Below are positions 44,345 through 46,582 of a DNA stretch of 46,582 nt, piece after piece. Both the position numbers and the translations under genes were made by a program. Every line of letters begins with the position of its first letter. The stretch's first letter is position 1. Below the pieces are notes generated by a model that saw only the letters and a list, made by a program, of their open reading frames with translations, ran no database searches and was not told the origin of the DNA. Source of the DNA: Aquimarina intermedia (GTDB lineage: Bacteria > Bacteroidota > Bacteroidia > Flavobacteriales > Flavobacteriaceae); the NCBI RefSeq assembly GCF_008124785.1, contig NZ_VNHU01000015.1, forward strand, positions 1 through 46,582, in the 5' to 3' direction.

Positions 44345-45475
44345 ATGCAGACTCCCTATAAAAGTATTACACTAAAGCATTTATGGATTGATAATCAGAA
44401 GTAGATAGGTTTACAATGCAATACAGATACCGTCTTGGATGCAGTAATTCAAACACTATCCAACCCGAAGTGGAGTAGTACCTACGGAATGATGTATGTT
44501 GTGTATACCAAAGAAAATCTGGATCAAATTTTTGCTAAATTCAGAGGTGTGGCGTGGATTAACGGAACTTCTTTTTTTAAAGAAAAAGTGATACGGGACA
44601 ATCCACCAACAGACATTAAAGGGTATCGTCAACGAACCAAATCGATCTCCTATACCTATGTGCCAGAGGCATATCTTGCTAAACTTGAATTGAAACGCTA
44701 CGCATTCAATACCTGTAAAACGTATATTCATCATTTTGAGAAGTTTATAAATCATTATAGAAAGTTTACCATAGATGAACTATCAGAACAAGAAATACGT
44801 ACATATCTACAAACGCTTATTCAACAGCACAAGTCTACTAGTTATGTCAATCAGGCTATCAATAGTATTAAATTTTATTATGAGGTTGTGATGGGGATGC
44901 CGAACCGTTTTTATAGTATCGAACGCCCCAGAAAAGAACAAAAATTACCTAGTGTACTGGCTAAAAGTGATATTGTTACTATGATTGCACTTACCAAAAA
45001 TTTGAAACACAAATGCATGATAAGCCTATTATATTCGGCTGGTTTACGTAGGGGAGAGCTCCTAAATTTGAAAATCGAGGATATTGATAGTAGTAGGATG
45101 TTAATCAAGGTACGACAAGCCAAAGGAAAGAGGGATCGTTACACTGTACTTAATCGTGTGGTTCTCGAGGATCTCAGAATGTATTATAAGCAATACAAAC
45201 CCGCTGAGTATTTATTTGAAGCTTTGGTGCCGGGTAAAAAGTATAGCGCCGAGAGTGTGCTAAAAGTAGTAGTACAAGCTGCCAAAAGAGCTAAAATTAC
45301 ACAGTCAGTACATCCACATATGTTACGACATAGCTTTGCAACACACCTCTTAGAGGAGGGCATCGACTTGCGACATATTCAGGTTTTGCTAGGACATAAC
45401 TCTACCAAAACTACAGAAATTTATACGCATGTTGCCATCAAAAAGTTTAAAAACATAAAAGATTTACTATTTTAG
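44345..45475 (+). pseudogene. Tyrosine recombinase with in-frame TAG near the start
   Basis: From ATG 44345 the frame reads MQTPYKSITLKHLWIDNQK, then TAG at 44402-44404, then IGLQCNTDTVLDAV in the same frame to the stop at 45473-45475. The part before the stop is like the N-terminus I remember for this flavobacterial recombinase family, so the TAG is probably a recent nonsense mutation. Restart at TTG 44435 would give 346 residues. In that numbering the catalytic set is complete: Arg205 (AGLRR), HMLRH (His295, Arg298), His321 (LLGHNS), Tyr330 (EIYTHV). It lacks the extra helix that marks classic integron IntI. The gene ends directly at the attI-like site of cassette 2 and points toward it. 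Readthrough or restart could keep it active. Confidence 0.75.
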
Positions 45476-45480
45476 CTACT

Positions 45481-45524
45481 CACATAAAAGAAATATAGTT
45501 ACCAAAGGTGATTATATAACAGTG
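45481..45524 (+). other. attI-like attachment site next to the recombinase gene
   Basis: Starting 6 bp after the recombinase stop, the sequence ACATAAAAGAAATATAGTTA and on to ACAGTG is the inverted match of 1019-1062 at the other end. The core ATATAGTTACC AAA GGTGATTATAT is nearly palindromic. It ends at the cassette boundary ACAGTG|TT. Confidence 0.5.
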
Positions 45525-45548
45525 TTGTACACAATATAACCCAACAGA

Positions 45549-46331
45549 ATGAATAGAAAAATAATCACACTTTTACTTTTAGCAATATTCACAAATTTTG
45601 GATATTCTCAATCGGACAAAATCAATATAAAAACTGAGCATTTAACAGAGGCGAATTATCTGAAAATGGATGATTTTTATTTGACTCATTACTTATATAT
45701 CGACCTCTTTTTAAGAGAAAATCTGTTTCCAGAAGCAAACGCAGAAGATGTTTCCTCAATTTTAAAAGCTTTGAAAAAATATGTTTCAGTAGAAAACAAA
45801 CTAGACATTGAAATTGAAAAACCTGGAAAAAGGAATTACTTAATCCGATTCGCAATTTTAAAGAAAGATGACGGAACTGAACTTTTAATAGCTTTCACGA
45901 ATTGGAGCGTTAAGAAAAAAGAGTTTGAAAAAGATATTAAAATGGAAAATGATTCCTATACGAGATGGTATTTTCTAAATGGTAACAAAATGACGTACCG
46001 AAAAGATATGTCTGACCAAAGTGATTATTCAACTATGAATAAATCTGACTTGGCTAATGCTTATCTATTCGATGAAATATCTGAAAATGATTCTGAGATA
46101 AAAAATGCAATAGACGAATATCTAAATCAAAGCGAATTAAGTGTTTCAGATAAAATTATGGCAAATTTAATTTTATTGAAATACCAAATTTTTCAAAAAG
46201 AGAACGATAATGTGACTAAACAAACTGAATACGTAACTGAACTATTTGAGAAAAATAAGTCGGAATCTAATTTAAGAGGTTTACAAGCAGCATTTAATGC
46301 GACAAAATTTCAAATAGAATTAAGTAAATAA
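45549..46331 (+). CDS. Secreted hypothetical protein carried by cassette 2
   Basis: The 260-residue protein has a clear signal peptide (MNRKIITLLLLAIFTNFGYSQ). The mature part is charged with helical stretches (KAYLKALKKYVS-like pattern about 65-80, SESNLRGLQAAFNATKFQIE at the end). No family is recognised. It starts 24 bp inside the cassette and is read in the same direction as the recombinase gene. Base use (AT-rich, many Glu, Lys, Asn codons) is like the gene of cassette 1. Export fits many cassette cargos in this phylum, but no function can be assigned. Confidence 0.7.
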   Translation: MNRKIITLLLLAIFTNFGYSQSDKINIKTEHLTEANYLKMDDFYLTHYLYIDLFLRENLFPEANAEDVSSILKALKKYVSVENKLDIEIEKPGKRNYLIRFAILKKDDGTELLIAFTNWSVKKKEFEKDIKMENDSYTRWYFLNGNKMTYRKDMSDQSDYSTMNKSDLANAYLFDEISENDSEIKNAIDEYLNQSELSVSDKIMANLILLKYQIFQKENDNVTKQTEYVTELFEKNKSESNLRGLQAAFNATKFQIELSK

Positions 46332-46335
46332 ATAC

Positions 46336-46390
46336 TGTGTACAACAACTAAGCATTCATGCGGTCGGTACGACCGAGCATGCAGGCCGTG
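46336..46390 (+). other. attC-like recombination site of cassette 2
   Basis: Box TGTGTACAAC (46336-46345), spacer, then hairpin CATGC GGTCG GTA CGACC GA GCATG (46357-46381) and GGCCGTG|TT. Only the outer box differs from the site at 495-548; hairpin and spacer are the same. Confidence 0.5.
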
Positions 46391-46582
46391 TTGACTAAAC
46401 CGGGTCGATATTCCTTAGTATGGGGTTTAATATGTATTTCTATAGATCTGCGTGAGGTGGAACCTATTTAACAGAAGTTCTCTTTATCGATTTATGAGTG
46501 CCATTTTCTTCTTTCTATAGAGGTTGTGATGATTTTATAACGTAATTGTATCCTCTTTTTAATATTTTTTTTGTTTTTGGTC
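46343..46582 (+). repeat. Right copy of 240-bp inverted repeat
   Basis: Inverted match of 303-542 with two substitutions. It reaches the last base of the window, so its outer end is not seen. By symmetry with the left side, an IS91-type transposase gene on the minus strand should follow within about 15 bp. Confidence 0.95.

Larger units (their letters stand above)
45525..46390 (+). mobile_element. Integron-like single-gene cassette 2
   Basis: The unit runs from AGTG|TTGTACACA to GCCGTG|TTGAC. The start box GTTGTACACA is the exact complement of TGTGTACAAC at 46336-46345, ahead of the same hairpin as in cassette 1. The pairs differ between the two units but each matches within its own unit, which is the rule for integron cassettes. 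It contains one gene. Confidence 0.6.

Noticed and set aside
44435..45475. Treating TTG 44435 as the true start of an intact recombinase
   Set aside because: The same frame with a convincing N-terminus continues upstream to ATG 44345 and is broken only by TAG. A restart is possible but not the ancestral start.
44345..46390. Classic integron with IntI
   Set aside because: The recombinase lacks the extra IntI segment between the catalytic boxes, the outer boxes do not fit the strict consensus, and the gene is reversed. Called integron-like only.

Overview
The window looks like chromosomal DNA of a marine-type member of the Flavobacteriaceae (Bacteroidota). The evidence is AT-rich sequence, several -7 elements of the TAnnTTTG type, a 6S RNA gene between zapA and rny, a SusC-type TonB receptor with a carboxypeptidase-like N-terminus, and many families typical of this group (DUF6048, DUF6452, DUF4301, CCC-motif membrane proteins). 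No species can be named from the sequence alone.

Layout. 1-1854 and 44270-46582 are mobile ends. The left end carries the C-terminus of an IS91-type transposase. Both ends carry inverted copies of the same 240-bp block (303-542 and 46343-46582, 2 differences seen by eye). Inside each copy lies a different single-gene unit (495-1018 and 45525-46390) with the boundary logic of an integron cassette. Each starts G|TT..., ends in a hairpin site followed by G|TT, and has its own start box exactly complementary to its own box before the hairpin. A tyrosine recombinase gene with an early in-frame TAG (44345-45475) abuts the right unit. The left side also holds an array of 41-bp repeats (1488-1824).

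1855-15117 is mostly housekeeping and envelope genes: DUF6048/DUF6452/rlmD, rocD, small membrane proteins, a Smr protein, two related lipoproteins (one with acidic calcium-binding-type repeats), a cysteine desulfurase, a TonB-dependent receptor overlapping an M23 peptidase, and a coiled-coil protein plus ZapA. 15118-24280 holds 6S RNA, ribonuclease Y, clpC, gyrA and a TPR protein. 24366-30924 holds small conserved proteins, a LolA-like protein, DUF72, a DEAD-box helicase and a two-component pair.

31161-37963 reads as a stress and specialised-metabolism block: DUF1328, a PA2169-type four-helix protein, a Cys-rich copper-storage-like protein, DUF3891, then a tight run of an SbnA-like PLP enzyme, an FAD/NAD(P)-binding protein and a Y4yA/SbnH-like decarboxylase. 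It closes with two tiny hydrophilic proteins facing each other across a shared terminator. 38584-43862 holds a glycosyltransferase, DUF4301, DUF421, a HAD hydrolase and an exonuclease/GIY-YIG fusion.

The most interesting observation is the pair of cassette-like units in inverted copies of one element, beside a recombinase and IS91-type sequence. The SbnA/FAD/decarboxylase operon is the best candidate for unexplored metabolism. Because both ends of the window lie in the same repeat, the window could be a whole contig broken at that repeat. That is an inference.
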